Positions 1 through 8,832 are shown, counted from the first letter of the stretch. The stretch is DNA of 64,000 nt from Cytobacillus citreus (GCF_018343665.1 NZ_JAGYPM010000010.1:1-64000), one strand, 5' to 3'. Translations and numbers: made by a program. The notes: generated from the letters alone by a model not told the origin.

Positions 1-19
1 AAACCTCAATTTTATACAG

Positions 20-136
<117 letters not shown>

Positions 137-148
137 TTTTAATATTAT

Positions 149-166
149 TGTCGCGGGGTGGAGCAC
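149..166 (+). other. Partial duplicate of the 5' end of tRNA-fMet
   Basis: The bases TGTCGCGGGGTGGAGCA repeat the first 15 nt of the tRNA-fMet gene at 291 and its two preceding bases. The similarity stops in the D-loop and no anticodon arm follows. This is a truncated tRNA copy between the 5S and tRNA genes, probably from recombination between rRNA/tRNA arrays; it cannot give a functional tRNA. Confidence 0.6.
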
Positions 167-290
167 GATCGAATACGCTTCGAAGAGATACTTCAGCGCA
201 CCGATTGAGCTGCTACTTGAATAGGTCTTCTGAAATCGGGGCGGCCTTAGGCATAATATGAGCATAATAAAACATTATATTTTCTATCGT

Positions 291-364
<74 letters not shown>

Positions 365-367
365 TAT

Positions 368-444
368 GGTCCGGTAGTTCAGTTGGTTAGAATGCCTGCC
401 TGTCACGCAGGAGGTCGCGGGTTCGAGTCCCGTCCGGACCGCCA
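368..444 (+). tRNA. tRNA-Asp (GTC)
   Basis: The cloverleaf GGTCCGG...CCGGACC has anticodon loop CTGTCAC (anticodon GTC) and an encoded 3' GCCA end. It lies 3 nt after tRNA-fMet and is probably cotranscribed with it and the 5S gene. Confidence 0.97.
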
Positions 445-462
445 TATACATACTAGTGAGAC

Positions 463-488
463 ACAACGAAACTTGGTTTCGTTTTTTT
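463..488 (+). terminator. Terminator of the rRNA/tRNA operon
   Basis: The inverted repeat AACGAAAC / GTTTCGTT is followed by a T run, directly after tRNA-Asp. Confidence 0.85.
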
Positions 489-550
489 GTTGTATAAGAA
501 ATTTTAATTTTAGCTATCTGTTGATAACTTGAGATATAGTTTATCTACGT

Positions 551-905
551 TCAGCTCCAGCGCCTACCTCCGACGTACAGGACGTACTAGTGTCGACAAT
601 GCGACAGGACAAGGAAAGCTACGTCAGCGACACATCGCACGACCAAAAGAGAAGCTTTTGGGAGGACGTCGCGCTTTTGTCGACCTCGAGGTCACAAGCT
701 TGTCTAGTTACGGCTCCTAGGGACTCTCGTCATAAGCCGATCCCTTCCAGAAGACAAAGAACGTCTTCTTACAGGGCTCGTCTTATGCAGTCGTCCCTAA
801 ACAGTCGCCTTCACATTTCGATCAATCCTCCCAGAAAGGGAAAGAACACCTTTCCGTGAGGCTCGTCTTGTGCTTGTCGGAGGTGAGTAAGGCGCTTACG
901 CATTT
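551..905. repeat. Modular hairpin repeat, copy 1
   Basis: Noncoding GC-richer block between the tRNA genes and tsaE. Its outer ends are an imperfect inverted repeat (AGCGCCTACCTCCGAC against GTCGGAGGTGAGTAAGGCGCT). Inside are small hairpins such as GTACAGGACGTAC and CCAAAAGAGAAGCTTTTGG and a module with CCTCCCAGAAAGG / CCTTTCC. Related modules occur at 3960-4260, in one part inverted. ORFs across it look spurious. Confidence 0.75.
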
Positions 906-982
906 GTTCTTTAATGATTGCAAATTAATATGTAGTTCAACTTCCAATAATGGAAGCTTTCCGTATTAATGTTCAACATTTT

Positions 983-1011
983 TTGCTTGGTATCATAAAA
1001 TCATGTAAACT
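983..1011 (+). promoter_or_regulatory. Sigma-A type promoter before tsaE
   Basis: TTGCTT at 983-988 and TAAACT at 1006-1011 are separated by exactly 17 nt. Transcription would start near 1018, only about 10 nt before a terminator-like hairpin. Confidence 0.6.
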
Positions 1012-1027
1012 ATACAAAGAAGATATT

Positions 1028-1054
1028 CCTTAGGATACATCCTAAGGTTTTTTT
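1028..1054 (+). terminator. Leader terminator-like hairpin before tsaE
   Basis: Perfect inverted repeat CCTTAGGA / TCCTAAGG followed by seven T. It lies between the predicted promoter and the tsaE start, so it either ends a read-through transcript or attenuates the tsa operon. Confidence 0.7.
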
Positions 1055-1094
1055 GTTCATTCAGATAATGAAAAACAAAGGTGATAAAGCTAAT

Positions 1095-1550
1095 ATGAAA
1101 CCATTTGAATTTAGTTCGAGTAAACCTGAAGAAACTATTGAATTTTCTAAAAGTCTTGCGAGGCTGTTAAAGGCTGGAGATGTTATTGCTCTTGAGGGCG
1201 ACCTTGGTGCGGGGAAAACAACTTTTACGAAAGGTTTGGCACTTGGGTTAGAGATTAAAAAAAATGTAAACAGTCCTACTTTTACAATAATAAAAGAGTA
1301 TCAGGGCAGATTGCCTCTATATCATATGGATGTGTATCGAGTAGAGGATTCATTTGAGGATCTAGGGTTTGATGAATATTTTGATGGTAATGGTGTAACC
1401 GTTGTGGAGTGGGCTCATTTAATTGCTGAGCAGCTACCAGAGGAGCTATTAACGATTTATTTATATCTTGGTGAAAATGGTTCAAGAAGGCTTGTTCTAG
1501 AACCAAAAGGACAAAGATATGAGGAGTTATGTAAGGAGATATTATTATGA
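1095..1550 (+). CDS. tsaE: TsaE, tRNA t6A synthesis ATPase
   Basis: Small P-loop ATPase that works with TsaB and TsaD to make N6-threonylcarbamoyladenosine at A37 of ANN-decoding tRNAs. The Walker A motif GDLGAGKTTF lies near residue 37 of the 151-residue form, and NSPTFTIIKEY, YHMDVYR and VEWAHL are typical of the family (YdiB in B. subtilis). I chose the ATG at 1095, preceded by AAAGGTGAT at about 12 nt. A TTG at 1053 and an ATG at 1068 are in frame upstream but would put the start in the leader terminator. It overlaps tsaB by 4 nt (ATGA), which suggests translational coupling. Cytoplasmic. Confidence 0.93.
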   Translation: MKPFEFSSSKPEETIEFSKSLARLLKAGDVIALEGDLGAGKTTFTKGLALGLEIKKNVNSPTFTIIKEYQGRLPLYHMDVYRVEDSFEDLGFDEYFDGNGVTVVEWAHLIAEQLPEELLTIYLYLGENGSRRLVLEPKGQRYEELCKEILL

Positions 1551-2251
1551 AGGTTCTTTCAATCGATACATCCAATTACACTTTAGGTGTTGCCTTATTA
1601 GATGGGGATCAAGTAAAAGGTGAATATATTACAAATCTAAAAAAGAATCATTCTGTAAGGGTCATGCCTGCTATAGAATCGTTAATGAATGATTGTGATA
1701 TGAAGCCTGCTGATCTTGAAAAAATTGTTGTGGCAAAAGGGCCAGGTTCCTATACGGGTGTGAGAATTGGCGTTACAATAGCAAAAACATTAGCTTGGAC
1801 ATTAAACATTCCTTTAGTTGGTGTATCAAGTCTTGAGGGATCTGCAGCATCAGCAGGCAGATATTTTGATGGATGCATTTCTCCACTATTTGATGCGCGC
1901 AGAGGACAAATTTATACTGGCCTATATCAGTACCGGCAAGGACAAATATATTCAATTCAGAAGGACCAACTTTTATTATCAAAGGATTGGGCAGCTATTC
2001 TAAAAGAACGAGATGAAAAAATACTTTTCATCGGCAATGATTTACCAATTCATCAACCTATTATTGAAGAGACTCTTGGAGGACAAGCAGTATTTGCTGA
2101 AATCACTGAGCAAAATCCTCGCCCATCAGAGCTTGCTTTATTAGGACGGGACAGAGAGGGAGAGGATATTCATTCTTTTGTTCCAAATTATATTCGTTTA
2201 GCTGAGGCAGAATCAAATTGGATTAAAGCAAATAAAGAAAAAAAGATTTAA
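1547..2251 (+). CDS. tsaB: TsaB, tRNA t6A complex subunit
   Basis: ASKHA-fold protein of 234 residues, an inactive paralogue of TsaD that scaffolds the TsaB-TsaD-TsaE complex. The N-terminal MKVLSIDTSNYTLGVAL is followed by KGPGSYTGVRIGVTIAK and GVSSLE, all typical of YeaZ/YdiC proteins. The length matches the family. It overlaps tsaE and is followed 18 nt later by rimI, in the conserved Bacillus operon order. Confidence 0.95.
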   Translation: MKVLSIDTSNYTLGVALLDGDQVKGEYITNLKKNHSVRVMPAIESLMNDCDMKPADLEKIVVAKGPGSYTGVRIGVTIAKTLAWTLNIPLVGVSSLEGSAASAGRYFDGCISPLFDARRGQIYTGLYQYRQGQIYSIQKDQLLLSKDWAAILKERDEKILFIGNDLPIHQPIIEETLGGQAVFAEITEQNPRPSELALLGRDREGEDIHSFVPNYIRLAEAESNWIKANKEKKI

Positions 2252-2269
2252 GGATAAGGAAGTAACAAT

Positions 2270-2719
2270 ATGAATAAATCTTTAACTTTTCGCTTTTTGA
2301 ATGAAAATGATGTCGATGAAATTCATAAAATTGAACGAGAATCTTTTACTATGCCGTGGACGAAAGAGGCATTTTATAATGAATTTACACAAAATAAATT
2401 TGCTGTTTATGTAGGCTTAGAGGAAGATGGAAATATCATTGGCTATTGTGGTGTATGGATTGTCCTTGATGAGGCACATATTACAAATGTTGCGATATTG
2501 CCTCAATACCGCGGGATGAAACTGGGTGAAGCCTTAATGAGAGAGATTATGGAGGTATCAGCTGATAAAGGGGCTATGACGATGACTCTTGAGGTTCGTG
2601 TTACCAATCACATCGCGCAATCTCTTTATCGCAAGCTCGGATTTCAGAATGGTGCCATCAGAAAGAATTATTACACAGATAATCAAGAAGATGCTTTAGT
2701 AATGTGGGTGAATTTATAA
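2270..2719 (+). CDS. rimI: RimI-type ribosomal protein N-acetyltransferase
   Basis: GNAT acetyltransferase of 149 residues, named for acetylation of the N-terminal alanine of ribosomal protein S18. The acetyl-CoA loop is Q-Y-R-G-M-K-L-G (RGxGLG-like), and the C-terminal half carries [18 protein letters not shown], the usual motif-B region of RimI. The start is preceded by AAGGAAGT. Its TAA stop overlaps the tsaD ATG (TAATG), so the two are probably coupled. Confidence 0.92.
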   Translation: MNKSLTFRFLNENDVDEIHKIERESFTMPWTKEAFYNEFTQNKFAVYVGLEEDGNIIGYCGVWIVLDEAHITNVAILPQYRGMKLGEALMREIMEVSADKGAMTMTLEVRVTNHIAQSLYRKLGFQNGAIRKNYYTDNQEDALVMWVNL

Positions 2720-3741
2720 TGGGAAAAGATCAATGGATAATGGGTATAGAAACAAGCTGTGATGAAACATCAGTAGCAATTGTTAAAAATGGCAGGGAAA
2801 TTGCTTCAAATGTGGTAGCTTCACAAATAGAAAGTCACAAAAGATTTGGAGGCGTTGTTCCAGAAATTGCTTCACGTCATCATGTGGAACAAATAACGAT
2901 TGTGCTTGAAGAAGCATTAAAGCAGGCTAATATTAGCTTTTCTGATTTAGACGCGATCGCAGTAACAGAAGGTCCAGGATTAGTTGGAGCACTTCTAATC
3001 GGGGTGAACGCAGCCAAAGCGGTCGCTTTTGCACATGGAATTCCATTAATCGGGGTACATCATATTGCTGGCCATATTTATGCGAATCGTCTCGTTGCTG
3101 AGATGGAATTCCCATTGCTTTCACTTGTTGTTTCAGGAGGACATACGGAGCTTGTCTTCATGAAGGAACAGGGCCATTTTGAAGTAATAGGTGAAACTAG
3201 AGATGATGCAGCAGGCGAGGCGTATGATAAAGTTGCAAGAACCTTAAGCCTGCCTTATCCTGGGGGACCTCATATTGATCGTCTTGCTCAAGAAGGAGAG
3301 CCTATCATTTCACTACCAAGAGCATGGCTAGAGGAAGGATCCTATGATTTTAGTTTTAGTGGATTAAAATCAGCAGTTATCAACACAGTCCACAATGCGG
3401 AACAGCGTGGAGAAAAGATATCCCCAGAAGATTTGGCAGCAAGCTTTCAACAAAGCGTCATTGATGTGCTCGTAACAAAAACAGTCAATGCAGTTCAGGA
3501 ATATAAAGTAAAACAAGTATTGTTAGCTGGTGGTGTAGCTGCAAATAAAGGTTTACGTGCCGCTTTGCAGGAAGTTTTTGAAAATTCAACAGATATTCAG
3601 CTAATTATTCCACCCCTATCTTTATGTACGGACAACGCAGCTATGATTGCTGCAGCAGGGAGTATCTTATTCGAAAAAGGGATTCGGTCAACGATGGCAC
3701 TGAATGCTAATCCAGGCCTCGATATTTCTATCCACAACTAA
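2719..3741 (+). CDS. tsaD: TsaD, tRNA threonylcarbamoyltransferase
   Basis: Catalytic subunit that moves the threonylcarbamoyl group from threonylcarbamoyl-AMP to A37 of tRNA. In the 340-residue form I see the N-terminal [14 protein letters not shown], the metal-binding HxxxH as HHIAGHIY near residue 110, VSGGHTELV, and a C-terminal [13 protein letters not shown] and [12 protein letters not shown] set the start at the ATG overlapping the rimI stop, since [13 protein letters not shown] matches the family; an upstream GTG at 2704 would add five residues. Last gene of the tsa operon, followed by a short hairpin terminator. Called gcp or ydiE in B. subtilis. Confidence 0.96.
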   Translation: MGKDQWIMGIETSCDETSVAIVKNGREIASNVVASQIESHKRFGGVVPEIASRHHVEQITIVLEEALKQANISFSDLDAIAVTEGPGLVGALLIGVNAAKAVAFAHGIPLIGVHHIAGHIYANRLVAEMEFPLLSLVVSGGHTELVFMKEQGHFEVIGETRDDAAGEAYDKVARTLSLPYPGGPHIDRLAQEGEPIISLPRAWLEEGSYDFSFSGLKSAVINTVHNAEQRGEKISPEDLAASFQQSVIDVLVTKTVNAVQEYKVKQVLLAGGVAANKGLRAALQEVFENSTDIQLIIPPLSLCTDNAAMIAAAGSILFEKGIRSTMALNANPGLDISIHN

Positions 3742-3756
3742 ATCATAGATAGGTAT

Positions 3757-3785
3757 TAGTCCTCATCAAATGGGGACTATTTTTA
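3757..3785 (+). terminator. Terminator after tsaD
   Basis: Short stem TAGTCC / GGACTA followed by TTTTT. The stem has only 6 bp, so the call is moderate. Confidence 0.55.
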
Positions 3786-3919
3786 TGTGGATAAAAACAG
3801 ATTACAAGTATTCAATTGTGTATAATGTGGATAAAAACACAAGAAACTGTGGATAATGTGGAGAAGTCTGTGGAATCCCTCTATTTCAGTCCATTATATG
3901 TGAATATTTTTGTGGATAA
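3786..3919. promoter_or_regulatory. DnaA-box cluster
   Basis: TGTGGATAA, the complement of the DnaA box TTATCCACA, occurs perfectly at 3786-3794, 3826-3834, 3848-3856 and 3911-3919, all in one orientation. A one-mismatch box (TGTGGAGAA) is at 3857-3865. From memory, B. subtilis has a chromosomal DnaA-box cluster next to gcp, so this may be the conserved equivalent that titrates DnaA rather than an origin. Confidence 0.8.
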
Positions 3920-3959
3920 AGAAAACTCGCTGATTGGCGAGCCTTGGAAAGGCGAAGAC

Positions 3960-4260
3960 AGAGGCGTAGTTGCACTTATCGCGCTCATACATGCCACGTC
4001 CTCCCAAAAGCTTCTCTTTTGGTTGTCTTCTGCGCTGGCAATTTATACTTTCTTAACGTGTAAGAAAAGACCAAGAGGGAGCATTCTCTTGGTCGATTTT
4101 CGTAAAGAATAAGAATAACTTTTCTCGAGTTAGAGAATTGTCTAGCTCCAGCGCCTACCCCCTCGAGGTCACAAGCCAATCCTCCCAGAAAGGTAAAAAA
4201 CACCTTTCCGAGAGGCTCGTCTTGTGCTTGTCGGGGGTGAGCAAGTCGCTTGCGCATTTC
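3960..4260. repeat. Modular hairpin repeat, copy 2
   Basis: Contains the module ACGTCCTCCCAAAAGCTTCT, the inverse of a module at about 640-665, and AGCTCCAGCGCCTACCCCCT...GCTTGTCGGGGGTGAGC with AGAAAGGT / ACCTTTC hairpins as in copy 1. It sits between tsaD and the ABC-F gene and ends at the ABC-F stop codon. No coding region is credible here. Confidence 0.7.
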
Positions 4261-4261
4261 A

Positions 4262-6184
4262 TTATTCAGCTAGTACTGTCCACTCTTCAACTAATACTTC
4301 TAATTTAGCCTTTGTTTCGTTATTCTCTTTTGTAATTTCCATGACCCTTTCATGGTCTTGATACACATCGGGTTCACAGAGGAGCTGCTCATATTCAGCA
4401 ATTTGCATTTCTAACGCCTCTATTTGTTTCTCGACTTCTTCTAGTCTTCTTTGTCTCTGTCTTTCGATTTTTTTAGCTTCTTTATCCATTTGATAGCTGC
4501 TTTTTTCTTGATTTAATTGCTGTGGAGAAGAAGGAATTTTAGATGAAGCCAATATTTTTAACTCTTCTTGTTCTTGTTTTTTTTCAACATAATAATCGTA
4601 ATCACCTAGATATTCAGTCGCTCCCTTTTCACTAAGCTCAAGAACTTTGGTCGTAATTCGATTAATAAAATAACGGTCGTGGGACACAAATAGAATGGTA
4701 CCAGGGTAATCGATTAATGCATTCTCTAATATTTCTTTACTATCTAGATCAAGATGGTTTGTAGGCTCGTCCAGGATTAAGAAATTAGCCTTTTGCATCA
4801 TTAGCTTAGCTAATGCTAGACGTGCCTTCTCACCTCCGCTTAATGTTGAGACTGTTTTTAAAACGTCATCTCCAGAGAAAAGAAAGTTACCTAGCACTGT
4901 CCGAATTTCTTTTTCTGGTTTTAGCGGATAATCGTCCCATAGCTCGTTCAGCACACGCTTATTAGAGGTAAGCTCAGCTTGTTCTTGATCGTAATAACCA
5001 ATAGCTACATTTGAACCGAAGTTCAGATCACCTTCAAGAAGGGGCAGCTTATTAATAATGGTTTTTAAAAGTGTGGATTTGCCAATTCCATTTGGACCAA
5101 CAAGGGCAAAGCTTTCACCCCGAGTGATGCGGAAAGAAATATCCTTTGAAATCACTTCTCCGCCATAACCGACTGCAACGGAATTAGCCTTTAATACTTC
5201 ATTCCCTGATTGTCTATCAATTTGGAATCCAAATGAAGCTGATTTCTCATCACCAAGTGGACGATCCAATAGCTCCATTTTCTCTAGCTGTTTTCTTCTG
5301 CTTTGTGCTCTTTTAGTAGTGGTTGCTCTTGCTAGATTCCGCTGAATAAAATCCTGAAGCTTGGCCACTTCTTCCTGCTGTTTTTCATAGAGTCTCATTT
5401 CGCGTTCATAGTTAGCGGCCTTTTGCTCAAGATAGGAGCTGTAGTTCCCTAAATATTTTCGAATTTGATTTCTTGATAATTCATACACCTGTGTAACGAT
5501 TTTATCTAAAAAGTATCGATCATGGGAGACGATTAGAATGGCTCCATCATATCCTTGTAAATATTGTTCAAGCCAGGATAATGTATCAATATCTAAATGA
5601 TTCGTCGGCTCGTCCAATATTAAAATGTCGGGTTTCTTTAATAATAGTTTCCCTAAAGCAAGCCTTGTTTTTTGTCCGCCGCTTAATGTAGATATTTTTG
5701 TATCATAACTAAAGGACTGGAAATTCAATCCGTGAAGGACAGAGCGAATGTCTGATTCGTATTGATAGCCTCCTAGTTCTTTAAATTGAACCTGCCGTTC
5801 GTCATATTCTTTTAATATTCGATCATAATCTTCCTGATTTGCCATTGCCTCAGGCTCAGACATTCTCTCTTCAAGCCTGCGTAAATTCTTCTCGAGCTTT
5901 TGTAAATGATCGAATACAGTCAGCATTTCGTCCCAAATCGAACGCTCTGATTCAAGGCCAGTATTTTGTGCTAAATACCCAATTTCCACTTCTTTTGGTT
6001 TGATAATTTCACCAGAATCATGGGACATTTGACCAGCAATAATTTTTAAAAGTGTGGATTTACCAGCTCCATTGCGTCCAACAAGAGCAATTCTGTCACG
6101 AGTTTGTACTTCAAGCTTTATATTCGATAAAATAACTTCCGCACCGAAGTTTTTAATTAATTGATTGACTTGTAATAAAATCAT
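4262..6184 (-). CDS. ydiF: ABC-F family ATPase (YdiF type)
   Basis: Cytoplasmic ATPase with two ABC domains and no membrane segments, a family that acts on the ribosome during translation. Of 640 residues, the first domain has Walker A GRNGAGKST, signature LSGGQKTRLALG and Walker B ILDEPTNHLD; the second has GPNGIGKST, LSGGEKARLALA and ILDEPTNHLD. A basic interdomain linker (RATTTKRAQSRRKQLEKM) and a C-terminal coiled coil rich in E, K and Q are present. The start is the ATG at 6184 with AGGTG upstream; an ATG 78 nt further upstream is in frame but gives an unlikely N-terminus. The position between tsaD and moaC on the opposite strand matches B. subtilis ydiF. The exact subclass is not assigned. 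Confidence 0.93.
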   Translation of the reverse strand: MILLQVNQLIKNFGAEVILSNIKLEVQTRDRIALVGRNGAGKSTLLKIIAGQMSHDSGEIIKPKEVEIGYLAQNTGLESERSIWDEMLTVFDHLQKLEKNLRRLEERMSEPEAMANQEDYDRILKEYDERQVQFKELGGYQYESDIRSVLHGLNFQSFSYDTKISTLSGGQKTRLALGKLLLKKPDILILDEPTNHLDIDTLSWLEQYLQGYDGAILIVSHDRYFLDKIVTQVYELSRNQIRKYLGNYSSYLEQKAANYEREMRLYEKQQEEVAKLQDFIQRNLARATTTKRAQSRRKQLEKMELLDRPLGDEKSASFGFQIDRQSGNEVLKANSVAVGYGGEVISKDISFRITRGESFALVGPNGIGKSTLLKTIINKLPLLEGDLNFGSNVAIGYYDQEQAELTSNKRVLNELWDDYPLKPEKEIRTVLGNFLFSGDDVLKTVSTLSGGEKARLALAKLMMQKANFLILDEPTNHLDLDSKEILENALIDYPGTILFVSHDRYFINRITTKVLELSEKGATEYLGDYDYYVEKKQEQEELKILASSKIPSSPQQLNQEKSSYQMDKEAKKIERQRQRRLEEVEKQIEALEMQIAEYEQLLCEPDVYQDHERVMEITKENNETKAKLEVLVEEWTVLAE

Positions 6185-6359
6185 TTTTTTCACCTCTGTG
6201 TTATAGAGATAGTGTAACCCATTCATATATGATGGGCAATAAAGGAGTATTTGTGTGATCAACGCTCTCTTAAAAATTTTTATTTACTTGTACGGTTATT
6301 TAAACATATAATTTCTCTATAATAATCGTGTAGGTAAGGATTTTCTGATCAAATCTTAT

Positions 6360-6377
6360 TTGTGAAAAGCCTTACAA
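6360..6377. promoter_or_regulatory. Possible Rex operator
   Basis: TTGTGAAAAGCCTTACAA matches the Rex consensus TTGTGAA-N4-TTCACAA except in two bases of the right half. It lies 53 nt before moaC, and rex is the next gene, so autoregulation by NADH/NAD ratio is plausible. A TTTACA...TATGAT promoter candidate at 6380-6410 follows it with a long spacer. Confidence 0.5.
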
Positions 6378-6429
6378 AGTTTACACAACTGGATAAAAAT
6401 AGTGTATGATTTGATTGTGAGGTGTTATT

Positions 6430-6918
6430 ATGACTGAGTTTACACATTTTAATCAAGAAGGCAGAGCAAAAATGGTCGATGTTAGTGATAAGCCGGAAAC
6501 GGCTCGTACGGCGATTGCTCACTCAAGTATTACAGTTAATAAAGAAATATATGAAAGCATTACTTCGAATAAAATGAAAAAAGGCGATGTACTTGCGGTT
6601 GCCCAGGTTGCAGGTGTAATGGCTTGCAAGAAAACGTGGGAAATCATCCCTATGTGCCATCCGATTCCACTAACTGGTGTGGATATATCATTCTCATGGA
6701 AGATTGCACACGAGGAGTATATACTTTTCATTACTGCTACTGTCAAAACAAAGGGTAACACTGGAGTAGAGATGGAAGCGCTAACAGCTGCATCTGTATG
6801 TGCGCTAACCGTATATGATATGTGTAAAGCGGTTGATAAAGGGATGGTTATCGGCAAAACATATTTAGTTGAAAAAACTGGTGGTAAGAATGGAGATTTT
6901 AAACGAGAGATTGAATAG
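6430..6918 (+). CDS. moaC: MoaC, cyclic pyranopterin monophosphate synthase
   Basis: Catalyses the second step of molybdenum cofactor synthesis, rearranging 3',8-cyclo-GTP to cyclic pyranopterin monophosphate. Family hallmarks in the 162 residues are [16 protein letters not shown], the [12 protein letters not shown] segment, [22 protein letters not shown] and the C-terminal [10 protein letters not shown]. Length is normal. No other moa gene is nearby; moaC standing alone beside rex is also the B. subtilis arrangement. Probably cotranscribed with rex, 26 nt downstream. Confidence 0.96.
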   Translation: MTEFTHFNQEGRAKMVDVSDKPETARTAIAHSSITVNKEIYESITSNKMKKGDVLAVAQVAGVMACKKTWEIIPMCHPIPLTGVDISFSWKIAHEEYILFITATVKTKGNTGVEMEALTAASVCALTVYDMCKAVDKGMVIGKTYLVEKTGGKNGDFKREIE

Positions 6919-6944
6919 TTAGAATTTGGAGAGGAGATACATAT

Positions 6945-7592
6945 ATGGCAAGTGAATCAATGAAAATTCCACAAGCAACTGCAAAACGTCTCCCTTTATA
7001 TTATCGTTTTCTTAAAAATTTGCATGCTTCTGGAAAGCAGAGGGTATCATCGGCAGAATTAAGTGAGGCTGTAAAGGTTGATTCTGCAACGATAAGAAGG
7101 GACTTCTCTTATTTCGGAGCTTTAGGGAAAAAGGGGTATGGGTATAACGTCAATTACTTGCTCTCTTTTTTCCGGAAAACATTGGATCAGGATGAACTAA
7201 CAAAGGTAGCCCTTATAGGAGTTGGTAATTTAGGGACCGCGTTTCTGAATTACAATTTTCTAAAAAACAATAATACAAAAATTGAAGTAGCCTTTGATGT
7301 AGACGAGGGCAAGGTCGGAACCTATATTAGCGATGTCCCTATTTATCATATGAATGACCTTGAAAAAGTCATCCAGGATCAACAGATTCAAGTAGTCATA
7401 TTAACTGTTCCTGCTCCAGCAGCTCAATCAATCGCGGACAGAATTGCCCAAGGCAATGTGAAGGGCATTTTGAATTTTACACCAGCACGGCTTTCGGTTC
7501 CACCAACAATAAGAATTCACCATATAGATTTAGCAGTCGAACTTCAGTCACTTATCTATTTTTTAAAGCATTATCCAGCAGAAATTGATTAA
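6945..7592 (+). CDS. rex: Rex, redox-sensing transcriptional repressor
   Basis: NADH-sensing repressor of fermentation and respiration genes. Residues 1-80 form a winged helix ([16 protein letters not shown], then [14 protein letters not shown]). Residues from about 85 form a Rossmann domain with [15 protein letters not shown], and the C-terminal helix ([14 protein letters not shown]) swaps in the dimer. Length 215 matches B. subtilis Rex. The ATG at 6945 is preceded by GGAGAGGAG. A candidate Rex site lies upstream of moaC. Confidence 0.96.
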   Translation: MASESMKIPQATAKRLPLYYRFLKNLHASGKQRVSSAELSEAVKVDSATIRRDFSYFGALGKKGYGYNVNYLLSFFRKTLDQDELTKVALIGVGNLGTAFLNYNFLKNNNTKIEVAFDVDEGKVGTYISDVPIYHMNDLEKVIQDQQIQVVILTVPAPAAQSIADRIAQGNVKGILNFTPARLSVPPTIRIHHIDLAVELQSLIYFLKHYPAEID

Positions 7593-7628
7593 GGCTTTTT
7601 AGAATAAATTCTTGTGGCAATTCAATAG

Positions 7629-7659
7629 AAATGAGCCTCCTTGAAGGCTCATTTTTTTG
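7629..7659. terminator. Bidirectional terminator between rex and ydiK
   Basis: ATGAGCCT / AGGCTCAT stem with T run on the + strand and an A run on the other side. The ydiK stop codon lies inside the right arm, so the hairpin serves both convergent genes. Confidence 0.85.
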
Positions 7660-7855
7660 GTTGACTATTTTTTAATTTAAAGTGAAACCCAACCAATCGT
7701 AAGCCTGTACCTATGTCCATGGTTGCAATAATAATGAGAAAATATGTAAACATTCCCCAGGTTTGTTCTCTTTGAGTATTCTGGATCGCCATTAGGGTAA
7801 AGAGGATCCCAAGAATGATATAAATAATGCCTGAAAACAATGGTGTCCTTCTCAT
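7649..7855 (-). CDS. ydiK: Small membrane protein, YdiK/DUF4305 type
   Basis: 68 residues with two predicted membrane helices (GIIYIILGILFTLMAI and GMFTYFLIIIATMDIGTGLRL) and a basic C-terminus. Sequence and position just after ydiL match the small DUF4305 proteins of Bacillus. Function unknown. The start codon overlaps the stop of the upstream CPBP gene, so translation is probably coupled. Confidence 0.8.
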   Translation of the reverse strand: MRRTPLFSGIIYIILGILFTLMAIQNTQREQTWGMFTYFLIIIATMDIGTGLRLVGFHFKLKNSQPKK

Positions 7856-8586
7856 AAAAATCCTCCAATAAAGCTTTGAATTTTTTCCATTTCTTTAAGC
7901 CAGTTTTCAATAGTGTCTTTATTTAGCTGCAAGATAACGACGAATGTATTCATTGCCACATGGGCAAAAATAGGTACGATGATGCGCTTTGTCTTGACAT
8001 AGAGAAAGGCAAATGTAAAACCCATTGCAGAATATAAAAGGATATGTTCGATTTCGGCATGAGCAAGAGCGAAAATAACTGAGCTAATTAAAGCTGACAG
8101 AAAAAAGTTCATTCTTTGGTGGAGCGAACCGAAAAGGATTTTCCGAAAAATAATTTCTTCTAGAATGGGACCGATCACAGAGCTGACAATGATGATGATG
8201 GGTGAAACTTGAATAAGCTGCATAATTTGCTGTGTGTTTTCAGAGCCCATTTCAATTCCAATTAAGTTCTCAATATTGGCAGCAATCGTTTGGGCAAAAA
8301 ACGCAAGGAAAACACCGCCAATGGCCCATGCCATAGAAGAAGCAGCAGAAGCTGAATTCCTCATTAAGGTGTGATCTTTCATTTCTTTTCGCAGCAATAC
8401 TAAAGTGATGATTAATGTAATTGTAAAGCTGATCACAATCCATGATGTAACCGAGAGAATCTCCATTTCCTTCATACTTTTTCCTAAAAGGGTACCGAAA
8501 TATGCAACGAGTGGAACTCCAATGATGCCTGATAATTGCATGGCTATATAAACAATGAGTATGATCCAGTATTCTTTTTTCACCAA
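7852..8586 (-). CDS. ydiL: CPBP family intramembrane metalloprotease (YdiL type)
   Basis: Polytopic membrane protein of 244 residues in the CPBP (Abi) family of intramembrane glutamic/metallo proteases. Motif 1 (EExxxR) is GPILEEIIFRKILFGSL near residue 145, motif 2 is the FALAHAEI segment, and motif 3 is HVAMNTFVV near the C-terminus. About seven hydrophobic helices are visible. It is transcribed with ydiK, towards rex, as in B. subtilis. Substrate unknown. Confidence 0.9.
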   Translation of the reverse strand: MVKKEYWIILIVYIAMQLSGIIGVPLVAYFGTLLGKSMKEMEILSVTSWIVISFTITLIITLVLLRKEMKDHTLMRNSASAASSMAWAIGGVFLAFFAQTIAANIENLIGIEMGSENTQQIMQLIQVSPIIIIVSSVIGPILEEIIFRKILFGSLHQRMNFFLSALISSVIFALAHAEIEHILLYSAMGFTFAFLYVKTKRIIVPIFAHVAMNTFVVILQLNKDTIENWLKEMEKIQSFIGGFL

Positions 8587-8728
8587 TTTATCTCCTTATT
8601 AATAGTGTACACTAAACTTCATTTTACTCATAAAAAGGTACATGTTTCAAATAGTACACTCAAAATGAATTTTTGGTTCTTTCGGTGAGGACATATAATT
8701 TTTTTTTGAAAAAACTTGAGCTTCACTC

Positions 8729-8760
8729 TTGCAAATAGATAGAAGATTCTTTAATATAAT
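8729..8760 (+). promoter_or_regulatory. groESL promoter
   Basis: TTGCAA at 8729-8734 with TAATAT 17 nt later, or TATAAT at 8755-8760 with a 20 nt spacer. Either start would place the CIRCE element at or just after the transcription start, as in other Firmicutes. Confidence 0.6.
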
Positions 8761-8767
8761 AATTGTG

Positions 8768-8794
8768 TTAGCACTCAAGGTTAGAGAGTGCTAA
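8768..8794. promoter_or_regulatory. CIRCE operator (HrcA site)
   Basis: Perfect TTAGCACTC-N9-GAGTGCTAA. It is the binding site for the heat-shock repressor HrcA and controls groESL. Confidence 0.97.
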
Positions 8795-8832
8795 TAAAAT
8801 AAATTACATATTTATTGAGGAGGTTGTTTCAC

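Noticed and set aside
529..859. Two overlapping plus-strand ORFs before tsaE
   Set aside because: They lie in a hairpin repeat, lack ribosome binding sites and match no family.
3786..3919. DnaA-box cluster as a replication origin
   Set aside because: No dnaA/dnaN, no AT-rich unwinding region or DnaA-trio pattern that I could see; a titration or regulatory cluster fits better.
3816..4257. ORFs on both strands between tsaD and ABC-F
   Set aside because: They cover the DnaA-box cluster and repeat modules; low complexity and no start signals.
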